Positions 25,863-33,418 of a DNA stretch of 64,000 bases are shown in pieces. The notes beneath the pieces were generated by a model. That model was not told the DNA's origin, did not search any database, and was given only the letters and a program-made list of their open reading frames with translations. How positions within the stretch are numbered: the first letter of the stretch is position 1; the number at the start of each line of letters is the position of its first letter. This DNA is from Selenomonas sp. WCT3 (GTDB taxonomy: Bacteria; Bacillota; Negativicutes; Selenomonadales; Selenomonadaceae): NCBI GenBank assembly GCA_900100835.1, contig FNCM01000005.1:124001-188000 (forward strand), written 5' to 3'. Made by a program: the position numbers and the translations under genes.

Positions 25863-25902
25863 ACTTTCGTGCTTATATTATATATTAAATAAGCATGAAA
25901 GT
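25863..25902 (-). promoter_or_regulatory. Operator for AbiEi autoregulation, with overlapping promoter
   Basis: ACTTTCGTGCTTAT (25863-25876) and ATAAGCATGAAAGT (25889-25902) form a 14-base inverted repeat with one mismatch, around an AT-only centre. AT-rich -10-like sequence lies in the middle. The position just upstream of abiEi fits the inverted-repeat operators through which AbiEi represses abiE operons. Confidence 0.72.
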
Positions 25903-26073
25903 CGATAGGTTAACCACCGAATATCAGATAGAATGGCCAAACCTATTTGTCCCCTGAATCCCCTTGTAACTTGCAAACGATTTGTTTTACCTGATGTACC
26001 CCCTTGCTTCAAACAATGATTCATCCACTCCTTGCAAAGGTAAATCTTCCAATTTCATAAATTACCCACAATA

Positions 26074-26112
26074 CAAAAACACCTCGAAAACCTATGAATT
26101 AAGGATTTCGAG
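26074..26112 (-). terminator. Orphan terminator in a 580-base gene-free gap
   Basis: CTCGAAA (26083-26089) pairs with TTTCGAG (26106-26112). On the minus strand GTGTTTTTG follows. No gene is seen between it and the tRNA gene, so it either backs up the tRNA terminator or ends a short untranslated RNA. The rest of 25903-26432 holds only the palindromic repeat block listed next and the tRNA terminator. Confidence 0.5.
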
Positions 26113-26259
26113 ATGCTTATATTTTTCTCAATTCGTATTAAATTAGCTACAATTTTGTCCTTGTCTAATATTTATCCATCCATTTTATTATAAGCAAATT
26201 AAGCCAAAATCTGCAAAGGACAACCAAAAATCACCTAAACTATAATCCAGCTCATAACA

Positions 26260-26350
26260 GGCGGACGGCTGACTTGTCAAAATCGACTTGTCAGCCGCCC
26301 GCCTGTATAAGACCGTTTCAGGGCAGATTAATCTGCCCTTCAGAACGGTC
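26260..26350. repeat. Two adjacent long palindromes (REP-like block)
   Basis: The first hairpin pairs 26260-26278 with 26285-26303; 16 of 19 positions match, and the arms contain TGACTTGTCA (26270-26279) and CGACTTGTCA. The second is a 40-base palindrome at 26311-26350 with the core AGGGCAGAT-TA-ATCTGCCCT and outer arms GACCGTT/AACGGTC. Neither has a T-run. The block is intergenic, next to the tRNA gene, and resembles REP/BIME-type elements built on the TGAC-NN-GTCA unit. Confidence 0.65.
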
Positions 26351-26387
26351 AAAACACGATTGGCCATACAATCCCTGCCAAAAGCAC

Positions 26388-26417
26388 GAAAAAAAACCCC
26401 GCGAAAACATCGCGAGG
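26388..26417 (-). terminator. Terminator of tRNA-Leu
   Basis: On the minus strand CCTCGCGA-TGTTT-TCGCGGGG is followed by TTTTTTTT. It starts 15 bases past the 3' end of the tRNA gene. Confidence 0.85.
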
Positions 26418-26432
26418 CCTTGATAGCACTAA

Positions 26433-26519
26433 TGGTGCCGGAAGCCGGACTTGAACCGGCACGTTGTTGCCAACGGCAGATTTTGAGTCTGCTGCGTCTG
26501 CCAATTCCGCCATTCCGGC
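26433..26519 (-). tRNA. tRNA-Leu (anticodon CAA)
   Basis: An 87-base class II tRNA gene with encoded CCA. The acceptor stem GCCGGAA pairs with TTCCGGC. The D-arm is GCGGAATTGGCAGACGC. The anticodon stem-loop is GCAGA-CTCAAAA-TCTGC, giving anticodon CAA for UUG codons. A variable arm (GTTGGCAACAAC) follows, then the T-loop GTTCAAGTC. It is followed by a strong terminator. The AT-rich accessory stretch ends near its 3' side, a common landing place for mobile DNA, though no integrase or repeat of the tRNA end was seen. Confidence 0.95.
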
Positions 26520-26587
26520 AAAATGACTTTCAAACATGCGTCATCAACGAATATTAGTATAGCATCGAGTGTTTGATTTGTCAAACA

Positions 26588-27157
26588 TTATTTTTTCGCT
26601 GGTTTATCCCAGCCTTTCGCCTGCACTTCTTCCCTTGTCTTTTGCTTAATCTGATCGCGGTATTTTTCCACTTCCAGACGAACAGCCTTCAAATCGGACT
26701 CTTTATAATAATACTCTCCACAGCGTTCATTATAATCCCTTGCCATTTTGTTGTACTCCTGGGCTCCCGTCTCATTTCGTTCGTTCACACAGGCTTTTAA
26801 TTCGTCGAGTTTGATGTCCATAAACGCCATCCAGCGAAGTTCTTCCCGGCTCCAAGTGCTCTTTTTGCCCTTGGGGGGCTTGGTCATTTTTAGCGGCAAT
26901 CCCATCGCCTCTTGTTTCTGCCCGTCGGTCATTTCCTGCGCCGCCGAGGCATCGATGTATTGATAATACATCGGCTTGATTACATGAATCATAAGCAGGC
27001 TCAACGCCAAACAGAATATTCCCTTGGCCAGTCCGCGCAAAATCTTGGAACCTCCTGATGACTTTGCAGGCGCTTCCGCCCCTTCCTCCTCCGTGGCCTT
27101 GACCTTTAAAGCCAGCCGTTCCGCCTCCTGCTGTAACTGTTCGTTCTTATCATCCAT
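26588..27157 (-). CDS. Single-pass membrane protein with coiled C-terminal domain, unknown
   Basis: A 189-residue protein with GAGGGATG before ATG 27157. The first 37 residues are charged and helical (EQLQQEAERLALKVKATEEE), one transmembrane helix lies at about 41-60 (GLAKGIFCLALSLLMIHVI), and the rest is a helical, charged periplasmic domain (about 65-189) ending in Lys-rich GWDKPAKK. I do not recognise a family. The layout resembles the membrane-anchored protein at 18766-19467, but without clear similarity. It stands alone between the tRNA gene and an unknown gene. Confidence 0.6.
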   Translation of the reverse strand: MDDKNEQLQQEAERLALKVKATEEEGAEAPAKSSGGSKILRGLAKGIFCLALSLLMIHVIKPMYYQYIDASAAQEMTDGQKQEAMGLPLKMTKPPKGKKSTWSREELRWMAFMDIKLDELKACVNERNETGAQEYNKMARDYNERCGEYYYKESDLKAVRLEVEKYRDQIKQKTREEVQAKGWDKPAKK

Positions 27158-27289
27158 TAAACATCCCTCTTTCTGCCATTTCGGCCTACCGACAGCGGCC
27201 TAATCCGACTGTCAAAAATTTCCTTTTTTAGGGTAAACCGAAATTCTTAGATGTTTATGGCTTTCAGCTAAAAATCAGATAAAAAACAA

Positions 27290-27682
27290 TTAAAAGGCTG
27301 CATACCGCCGACACTCCGGATAGAGATTTTTCTCCAGCCAGTTGGGCGAAATCTGATGACTGCGGGGCATCAGTTCATCTAGCAGGCTAATTTCTGCCCA
27401 TAGCAATGCCTTGGTCTCATCTGCCAACGTCGCAAAGGCCAGTGGAGTTCTTCCCCGCAAGTGACCGCTGATGATTTCATCGACGGCATCGGCAGCAATC
27501 GCTGCTTTTTCCAAAGGATGCTCCGCTGCCTCTGTCCCATCTAAAGCCAATGCCAACTCATGGGCAAAGTTCCGCAGTCCTGTCTCCAAGCTTTCAATTC
27601 GCGGCTCCGGAATCCACTCCTCAAAATGCCGCTCCGAGAAAAACTCATTTAACCTTCGTTCCAACTTATCATGGTCACACAT
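27290..27682 (-). CDS. Cytoplasmic helical protein, unknown
   Basis: A 130-residue protein. ATG 27682 is preferred over ATG 27688 because AAAGGAGG then sits 7 bases upstream. The sequence is rich in helices (LERRLNEFFSERHFEEW, LETGLRNFAHELALALDG, AAIAADAVDEIISGHL) and ends SPNWLEKNLYPECRRYAAF. There is no signal peptide or membrane segment. I do not recognise a family. It is separated by about 130 bases from the membrane protein on the same strand. The 280 bases to its right, up to the HAD gene, show nothing else convincing. Confidence 0.55.
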   Translation of the reverse strand: MCDHDKLERRLNEFFSERHFEEWIPEPRIESLETGLRNFAHELALALDGTEAAEHPLEKAAIAADAVDEIISGHLRGRTPLAFATLADETKALLWAEISLLDELMPRSHQISPNWLEKNLYPECRRYAAF

Positions 27683-27966
27683 ATCCATGCCTCCTTTGAG
27701 CTCCTACCGGCCTCCACCGATACGAATCGGATTGTCTTTTCTGACGATACATTTCGACAGAACGTCCAAAAGCACCTGTCGAGCCTGGAAATTTCATGTT
27801 ACAGGATTACATCAAAACCACCTGATTCATTTTCGCAATTTTTCCATAGTTTACTAGGAGGATTTCTCAATTTCTAAGCGAATATAGAAAATCGGGGGTA
27901 AATGGGGACACTCTCACCATTACACATTTGTGATTCTTGAGCGTTTTAGAAGAAAGGGGAAATTCT

Positions 27967-29049
27967 ATGAACAAGAAGAAACTTTGTGCAGCACTGGTAG
28001 CTATGAGTTTTGTCGTAGGAACTGGCATGAGCATGAATGTCGATGCTGCCAGCCGCGCCGAAATCGCCAAAATCAGTGTGAAGGAAAACGGAAGCAACTT
28101 CCAATATTGGAATAAGGATTCGGCTTCCTTCAAAGCTCTCACCAGCTATGTCAAAGACGTAACCAACAAGAAGAGCAAAAACTACATTCCAGAGGAAGAC
28201 CGCATTGCCGTATTCGATATGGATGGCACGCTGCTCGGTGAACGCACCCCTTGCTATTTCGAGTGGATGATGTACCTGGAGCGCGCCCTTAACGACCCGA
28301 CCTACACCCCCTCCAAAGAAGACCGTGAATATGCGCTGGTAGTCAAAAAGGCCATCGAAAACCAGTCGATTCCAGAGGACATGGAAGGCAAGGAGGCAAA
28401 ATCCCAAGCTTCCGTATTTGCTGGCATGACCCAGGAGGAATACAACGCCTTCGTCAAGAAATTCATGGAAACGCCAGCCGAAGGCCTCACGAACCTCAAA
28501 CGTGGCGAGGAGTTCTACCTGCCCATGGCAGAAGTTGTCTCCTACCTCAAAGAAAACGATTTTGATATCTGGATTGTATCCGGCTCCGATCGTGATGCTC
28601 AGCGCGTTCTGATGGACGGCGTACTGCCCATTAAACGCGACCACTTCATCGGCACGGACATCATGACCATTGCTTCCGGGCAGGGCAATACGGACGGTCT
28701 GGAATACGTCTATGATAAAGATAAAGACACGCTGGTCCGTGGACAGTTTGTCCTCAAGGATGTCAAGATGAACAAAGTATCCAACATTGCCCGCGAAATC
28801 GGCCGCCAGCCGGTTCTCGCCTTCGGCAACAGCTCTGGTGATGCTTCCATGTTCAACTACACCATCAGCAAGAACAAGTATAAGGCACTAGCCTTCTCGC
28901 TCTGCTGCGATGATCTGGAAGACGACCTCGGCAATATCAAAAAAGCCGACAAAATGAAAGCAGACTGCCAGAAGAATGGCTGGATTCCGGTATCCATGCG
29001 GGATGACTGGAAGACCATCTATGGTTACAACGTAAAAGTTGCCAAATAA
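27967..29049 (+). CDS. Secreted HAD-family phosphatase
   Basis: A 360-residue protein from ATG 27967 (AAAGGGG 8 bases upstream). A signal peptide (MNKKKLCAALVAMSFVVG, cleavage near V-D-A-A) exports it. The HAD motif I is VFDMDGTLLG with the nucleophile and acid/base aspartates; motif II is IVSGSDRD. Lysine-rich segments and LAFGNSSGDASMF give motifs III and IV. It resembles secreted phosphoserine-phosphatase-like or acid phosphatases that release phosphate from organic phosphates in the periplasm. The substrate is unknown. It has its own strong terminator. Confidence 0.85.
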   Translation: MNKKKLCAALVAMSFVVGTGMSMNVDAASRAEIAKISVKENGSNFQYWNKDSASFKALTSYVKDVTNKKSKNYIPEEDRIAVFDMDGTLLGERTPCYFEWMMYLERALNDPTYTPSKEDREYALVVKKAIENQSIPEDMEGKEAKSQASVFAGMTQEEYNAFVKKFMETPAEGLTNLKRGEEFYLPMAEVVSYLKENDFDIWIVSGSDRDAQRVLMDGVLPIKRDHFIGTDIMTIASGQGNTDGLEYVYDKDKDTLVRGQFVLKDVKMNKVSNIAREIGRQPVLAFGNSSGDASMFNYTISKNKYKALAFSLCCDDLEDDLGNIKKADKMKADCQKNGWIPVSMRDDWKTIYGYNVKVAK

Positions 29050-29058
29050 CAAACGATA

Positions 29059-29104
29059 AAAAAGTCCCCGGCCCTGCGAACACTTCGCAGGGTCGGGGAC
29101 TTTT
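29059..29104. terminator. Bidirectional terminator between HAD and LysM genes
   Basis: AAAAGTCCCCGGCCCTGCGAA (29059-29079) pairs with TTCGCAGGGTCGGGGACTTTT, a 20-base stem with A/T tails on both sides. It serves the convergent genes ending at 29049 and 29120. Confidence 0.92.
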
Positions 29105-29119
29105 CGTCCCAAATCCTTT

Positions 29120-29407
29120 TTAGTTTCGTTTTTCCCAATAGTTAATCCGCAACGTATCTCCCGTACGAATATCCCGTTTCAGCAACCATTCATTGAGTTC
29201 CCGGATGCCATCGATGAATTCATGAATTTCCCGGGGCCCATAGGTATTTTTCTTCATATATTCTCGCGCGATACTCTCCAGCGTATCGCCGCTTTTAACC
29301 GTAACAGTCACTTCCACGAGATTCCAGTTCTTCTCGGCTGCTTCGGCGTTCATTCCCCCAAGGCTAATGAACAAGACAGCCATCACTACGACAAATGCCT
29401 TCTTCAT
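29120..29407 (-). CDS. Secreted LysM-domain protein
   Basis: A 95-residue protein. A signal peptide (MKKAFVVVMAVLFISLGG, cleavage after A-E-A) is followed by a single LysM-like domain: VTVKSGDTLESIAREYM at its start and a DIRTGDTLRI end, with an insert between. LysM domains bind N-acetylglucosamine in peptidoglycan, so this small protein probably sits on the cell wall. The layout, a signal or anchor followed by one LysM, recalls YneA-type division inhibitors, but nothing in the context supports that. AGGAGG lies upstream of ATG 29407. Confidence 0.8.
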   Translation of the reverse strand: MKKAFVVVMAVLFISLGGMNAEAAEKNWNLVEVTVTVKSGDTLESIAREYMKKNTYGPREIHEFIDGIRELNEWLLKRDIRTGDTLRINYWEKRN

Positions 29408-29509
29408 TTTAGGTTCCTCCTATCGAACATCTATCCCTCTATCTACCATCAGTATAAATGTTCTTTCGAAGAAAAGCAATACTTTTGTCAGAATAATCTG
29501 CTGATTTTT

Positions 29510-31357
29510 TTACTGGGCTATCGAAGCGGCCAGCGTCCGCTCCAGGCACTCCCGAATGATGCGGGCATAAGCTGCACAGCCAGCGTCATTGGGATGGATG
29601 CCATCGGCGGACAACCATTCCGGATGCTTAGATACTTCCCCATACCAGTCAACAATCGTGACGTTGGGATGGGTAGCGGCCACCTGCTTAAGATAGGTAT
29701 TGTTGGTATCCTGCCAAGTGAGGTTTTGCCCATAGATGTTGACCCAGAAAATCTTGCGCTCTGTTCCGAGAATCCTGAGCAATTCCTTGGTCTGCGACTC
29801 ATAGCGCTCCTGCCCCGCGATTGGCCCGTTGGTACCCAATGCAACGACGACTACATTTCCTAACTGCCCCTGTGCCGCCAAGCTCTGCGCCACAGGAATG
29901 CCGCCGCCTACATAGCGGGACACCTCGCCGTCCACAATCGCTCCGGGAAGGGCCTTGCGCACATCCCCCGAAGCCCCCAACAACACCGAGTCACCGATGC
30001 AGGCTACTCCCGTCAGTTGCTGAGCCAGCATTTTTTCCTGGTCCTCCTGCTGTTTTTTCGCCCGTTCTGCTGCCTCTGCAGCCGCGCGGGCATTGGCCTC
30101 CGCCTGGACGGCTTTCTGTGCCTCAAGCTTTGCCTTGAGCTCTGAGGTCTTCTGATTCGACGAGGCCACAATACCATAACCGCCGTAGCCCATAAGAGCC
30201 ACTCCTGGCATGGTGACAATCAGGAAAAATACGCACTGGGCCACGATAAAGGAACGGCCCAAAGCCGGTTTCTTCTGCTTTAACAAAAAGGCCACGATGG
30301 CATCGGACCAAATCGTCAACAGCACAATTGCCGCCAGTTCCAGCACCCAATACTCCGGCCATTTCGTCCAGCCCATACGATTGAACAAAAAGATTACTGG
30401 ATACTGCCAAAGGAAAATGCCATAACTGTGGCGGCCAATCCAACACAGTACCGGTTGGTCAAGGCCGCGGCCAAGTTCCAATCGATTATCGGCCACCAGC
30501 TGAATCAGCCAGCAAAATAGCAGCGTCATCACGAGCATCCCCCACTGATAAGTAGACGCTGCCTGGCCATCCATTAGGGCAAAAGCCGGAAAGGTCACCA
30601 TGAGAATCCCGACAAAGGCCAAATATTTTAACCAGCTGTAACCGCCATCTGCGCGGAACCGCAAGCCCGCCGGCTTCATTCCTCCGCGCCAAAATCCCAA
30701 GGCCGACCCCAATAGCAGGGCATATACCCGGGTATCCGTTCCATAATAAAGACGCGTGACGTCCATGCCCGGCTCATACTGAAGGGGCATCAAGGAAGCT
30801 GCCGCCAGCCCCAGCAGGGCAAAGAATACCGCCCCGCTCCGCTTGCCAAAGACACTGGCCCAGAGGATATAAACAAAGAACAATACCGGCCATAGCAGAT
30901 AATACTGCAGTTCGATACCAAGGAACCACAAATGGGTAAAGGGTGACGCATTAGCCATGCGGGTAAAATAATCCGCATTCTGCTCAATCTGCCACCAGTT
31001 GTTATAGCCTAAGAGTACCGACTCCACCTCGGGACGGATTGCCGCAATGACCTCCGGCACCAGAAAATGAAACAGTCCAATCGTCGTGAGCATCATAATC
31101 ACCAGGGACGGATAAATGCGCTTTAACCGCTTCCCGTAATACCGAAGCACGCAAAAGGAACCATTCTCCCAGCTTCTCACACTGGTGAAGGCCAGCAAAA
31201 ACCCCGTCAACACGAAGAAAAGCGACACACCCAAATAGCCGCCCTTCACCGTATCCGGAAACATATGAAAAAGCGTGACGCCGACAATAGCCAACGCGCG
31301 AAGTGCATCCAATCCCGCAATATGGTTCTGTCTGCCCAGGCTTTGAAAAACTTTCAT
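29510..31357 (-). CDS. oatA: OatA-like peptidoglycan/cell-surface O-acetyltransferase
   Basis: A 615-residue protein of two parts. Residues 1-375 form an acyltransferase-3 membrane domain with about 10-11 helices (GLDALRALAIVGVTLFH, GYLGVSLFFVLTGFLLA, FTHLWFLGIELQYYLLWP). After an Ala/Glu/Lys-rich coiled linker (about 400-440) comes an SGNH hydrolase domain (CIGDSVLLGA, ALGTNGPI, ADGIHPN with the Asp-His pair). OatA proteins O-acetylate MurNAc and give lysozyme resistance, but similar proteins modify other glycans. The gene is monocistronic with its own terminator-bounded unit. Confidence 0.87.
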   Translation of the reverse strand: MKVFQSLGRQNHIAGLDALRALAIVGVTLFHMFPDTVKGGYLGVSLFFVLTGFLLAFTSVRSWENGSFCVLRYYGKRLKRIYPSLVIMMLTTIGLFHFLVPEVIAAIRPEVESVLLGYNNWWQIEQNADYFTRMANASPFTHLWFLGIELQYYLLWPVLFFVYILWASVFGKRSGAVFFALLGLAAASLMPLQYEPGMDVTRLYYGTDTRVYALLLGSALGFWRGGMKPAGLRFRADGGYSWLKYLAFVGILMVTFPAFALMDGQAASTYQWGMLVMTLLFCWLIQLVADNRLELGRGLDQPVLCWIGRHSYGIFLWQYPVIFLFNRMGWTKWPEYWVLELAAIVLLTIWSDAIVAFLLKQKKPALGRSFIVAQCVFFLIVTMPGVALMGYGGYGIVASSNQKTSELKAKLEAQKAVQAEANARAAAEAAERAKKQQEDQEKMLAQQLTGVACIGDSVLLGASGDVRKALPGAIVDGEVSRYVGGGIPVAQSLAAQGQLGNVVVVALGTNGPIAGQERYESQTKELLRILGTERKIFWVNIYGQNLTWQDTNNTYLKQVAATHPNVTIVDWYGEVSKHPEWLSADGIHPNDAGCAAYARIIRECLERTLAASIAQ

Positions 31358-31430
31358 TCGATAACACTACTCCTAATCTTCAAGGTCCTACAAACTTACT
31401 TTACGCATTATAGCATAACTTCCCCACAAC

Positions 31431-31472
31431 GAAAAGAACACCTCTTAGGAAAAAATCCCAAGAGGTGTTCTT
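31431..31472 (-). terminator. Terminator after the gene at 31476
   Basis: AAGAACACCTCTT (31434-31446) pairs perfectly with AAGAGGTGTTCTT (31460-31472). On the minus strand TTCGTTG follows. It starts 4 bases beyond the stop codon of the upstream gene. Confidence 0.8.
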
Positions 31473-31475
31473 GCA

Positions 31476-31847
31476 TTAAAGCCATTGTTCGCCACCTGAC
31501 CAGTCCTCGAGCTTCGGGGCGATTTCCACCGACCGCATAGGAAGCTCCAAGGGTCTTAAATCTGCCGCCCGCGGTCTCCAACGGCAGCGCCGTTCAGGTT
31601 CTCCGCTCTCTTTGTCCGGCGCATTGATGCAGGATAGCTGGCAGCTGCCCAAATCACGGATCCACCCGTCAATCTGGTCAGCGATGACCGATAGCTGCGC
31701 TTCGGAAAAGGCTTGATGCTTGCGGCGAATGATTCCATTCCCTATGGCATCAAGCTCCACTCGTCCCGTCACATCTTGCCAAGAGGGGCCAAAGGCATAA
31801 AGCTCATTTTCCCCCAAAGGCCCAATCCGTTCAATCCATACCCGCAT
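31476..31847 (-). CDS. Hypothetical cytoplasmic protein
   Basis: A 123-residue protein from ATG 31847 with AAAGGGGCG upstream. Its features are MRVWIERIGPLGENELYAFG at the N-terminus, a helical FSEAQLSVIADQIDGWIRDLG segment, and a Cys/Arg-rich part (SCQLSCINAPDK, RRCRWRP). It has no signal peptide or transmembrane helix. I do not recognise a family. It is the last gene before a terminator, 80 bases downstream of the radical SAM gene on the same strand, so co-transcription is possible. Confidence 0.55.
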   Translation of the reverse strand: MRVWIERIGPLGENELYAFGPSWQDVTGRVELDAIGNGIIRRKHQAFSEAQLSVIADQIDGWIRDLGSCQLSCINAPDKESGEPERRCRWRPRAADLRPLELPMRSVEIAPKLEDWSGGEQWL

Positions 31848-31925
31848 AATATCGCCCCTTTCACAGTAAACACCGTGCATATCGTTGATACTGTGGTATT
31901 AGACATTCATCGGGTAATATCCTGC

Positions 31926-32891
31926 TTATACGGACAAAAACTTTCTTACAGCCGGCCCATTGAGATACTTGCAAAGCCTTCCCTGATACTGTCCCTTTGC
32001 CGCCATAGTGGCGGTGATGTTGTCGCGAATCTTCCACCAGCCTGTGTGCCAGTTGGAAAACAGCGTATTCGTCTCCGGGGCCCGGCCGATGATGCGCTGG
32101 AGCACAATGTCCGGCGACAGATGCTCCAGGAAGTTGATGACCCGGGCCTCGTATTCCTCTCGGGAAATGAGCGTAAGCTCCCCCGCCTCATACTGCCGCG
32201 CCATCTCTGTCCCCTTGACGATGTAGAGGGCATGGAGCTTGACCTGGTCGACACCCAAGGCCGAGAGCACCTTGGCATCTTCCACCACGTCCGTCATCGT
32301 ATCCCAGGGAAGATTCAGGATAAGATGTGCACAGGACTGCAAACCATATGCCTTGATGCGCAAAATCGCATCGATAAACTCCCCGAGCGTATGACCGCGG
32401 TTGATTTTCTGCAGCGAATGATAGTTGACACTTTGCAGGCCAAGCTCCACGCAGATATCCATGCCAAGCTTATCCGCTTCCTCCCGCAGCATCGCCAAAT
32501 ATTTATCACTGACGCAGTCCGGCCGCGTGGCAATGTAAATCGCCACGATATCCTCGCCAGCGCCGGCCTCCTGCACCCAGGCCCGCAATTTTTCCAGCGG
32601 CACATAGGTATTGCTGAAATTCTGGAAATACGGAATGAATTTCTTAGCCTTATACTTAGGGATGATATGGGCCTTATTGGCCGCAATCTGCGCCGTAATC
32701 GTCATATCCGCCGGCAGATTCTCATAACCTGCACCAATCGAACCACAAAAGGTGCAGCCAGCCCCGCCATTGCCGCAGGAGCCATCCCGATTCGGGCAAC
32801 TGACCGGAAGCGCCACCGGCAGCTTATAAACCTTTTCCCCATAGCGTTCCTTCAAATAATCCGAAAAAGTCCGATATATATCATGTTCCAT
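31926..32891 (-). CDS. Radical SAM protein of the TIGR01212/YhcC family
   Basis: A 321-residue radical SAM enzyme. In place of the plain C-x3-C-x2-C motif, it has the spaced cluster CPNRDGSCGNGGAGCTFC (about residues 32-49), the signature of the YhcC family. YIATRPDCVSD, GLQSVNYHSLQKINRGH and HLILNLPWDT follow along the barrel. Enzymes of this family bind a 4Fe-4S cluster and cleave SAM; the target is unsettled, and tRNA or protein modification has been discussed. It is followed by a hypothetical gene and preceded by a GNAT gene 30 bases away on the same strand. Confidence 0.88.
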   Translation of the reverse strand: MEHDIYRTFSDYLKERYGEKVYKLPVALPVSCPNRDGSCGNGGAGCTFCGSIGAGYENLPADMTITAQIAANKAHIIPKYKAKKFIPYFQNFSNTYVPLEKLRAWVQEAGAGEDIVAIYIATRPDCVSDKYLAMLREEADKLGMDICVELGLQSVNYHSLQKINRGHTLGEFIDAILRIKAYGLQSCAHLILNLPWDTMTDVVEDAKVLSALGVDQVKLHALYIVKGTEMARQYEAGELTLISREEYEARVINFLEHLSPDIVLQRIIGRAPETNTLFSNWHTGWWKIRDNITATMAAKGQYQGRLCKYLNGPAVRKFLSV

Positions 32892-32921
32892 GTCCTATCC
32901 CCCAGCGATTGTTTTCCGTGC

Positions 32922-33377
32922 TCATGCTGCCGTTGTCAGTGCTTTTAAAAACAACAGTACCTTTCCACCTTTTTGATTCCTATAAACATATCCGTCCGTT
33001 TCAAACTGCAATTTTTCATGCAGCCGGATGCTCGCGACATTGTCCGCCCTTACCTGGTCTTGAACAATGGCAAAACCTTTTTCCCGCACGCATTTCTCCA
33101 GCTGTGTCAAAGCCATAAACGCATAGCCTTTTTTCCGTTCGCCTTCCCATACGTCAACACCGAAGGAAACGACGCTTTTGCTATGTTCAAACCACGAGCA
33201 ACCCCCCACGATTTCATCGTCATGCACAATGGCCAGCATCGCAAACCGCCTGCCACAACGTGTCTTCTCATTCCACTCGCGAATCAGCTGCTCAATTTCC
33301 GCCCGCGCTTTCGCAGGATATCGTTTTTCCTGAACAACTGCCGCATCACGCAGCACAAAGTGCCTTAAAACTATCAT
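32922..33377 (-). CDS. GNAT-family N-acetyltransferase
   Basis: A 151-residue protein from ATG 33377 with GGTGAG 5-7 bases upstream. A longer frame to 33422 would overlap the radical SAM gene end. It has the GNAT core: EIVGGCSWFEHSK as beta strands 2-4, the acetyl-CoA loop G-E-R-K-K-G-Y-A in motif A, ALTQLEKCVREKGF as the following helix, and DNVASIRLHEKLQF as motif B. The substrate is unknown. It lies between two radical SAM genes on the same strand. Confidence 0.8.
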   Translation of the reverse strand: MIVLRHFVLRDAAVVQEKRYPAKARAEIEQLIREWNEKTRCGRRFAMLAIVHDDEIVGGCSWFEHSKSVVSFGVDVWEGERKKGYAFMALTQLEKCVREKGFAIVQDQVRADNVASIRLHEKLQFETDGYVYRNQKGGKVLLFLKALTTAA

Positions 33378-33418
33378 ATATCTCACCACTAATTTATCTT
33401 TTTTACAATCAAAACCAA

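Noticed and set aside
21400..26520. Possible integrative element attached at tRNA-Leu
   Set aside because: No integrase, no excisionase and no direct repeat of the tRNA 3' end were found; only composition and gene content suggest transfer.
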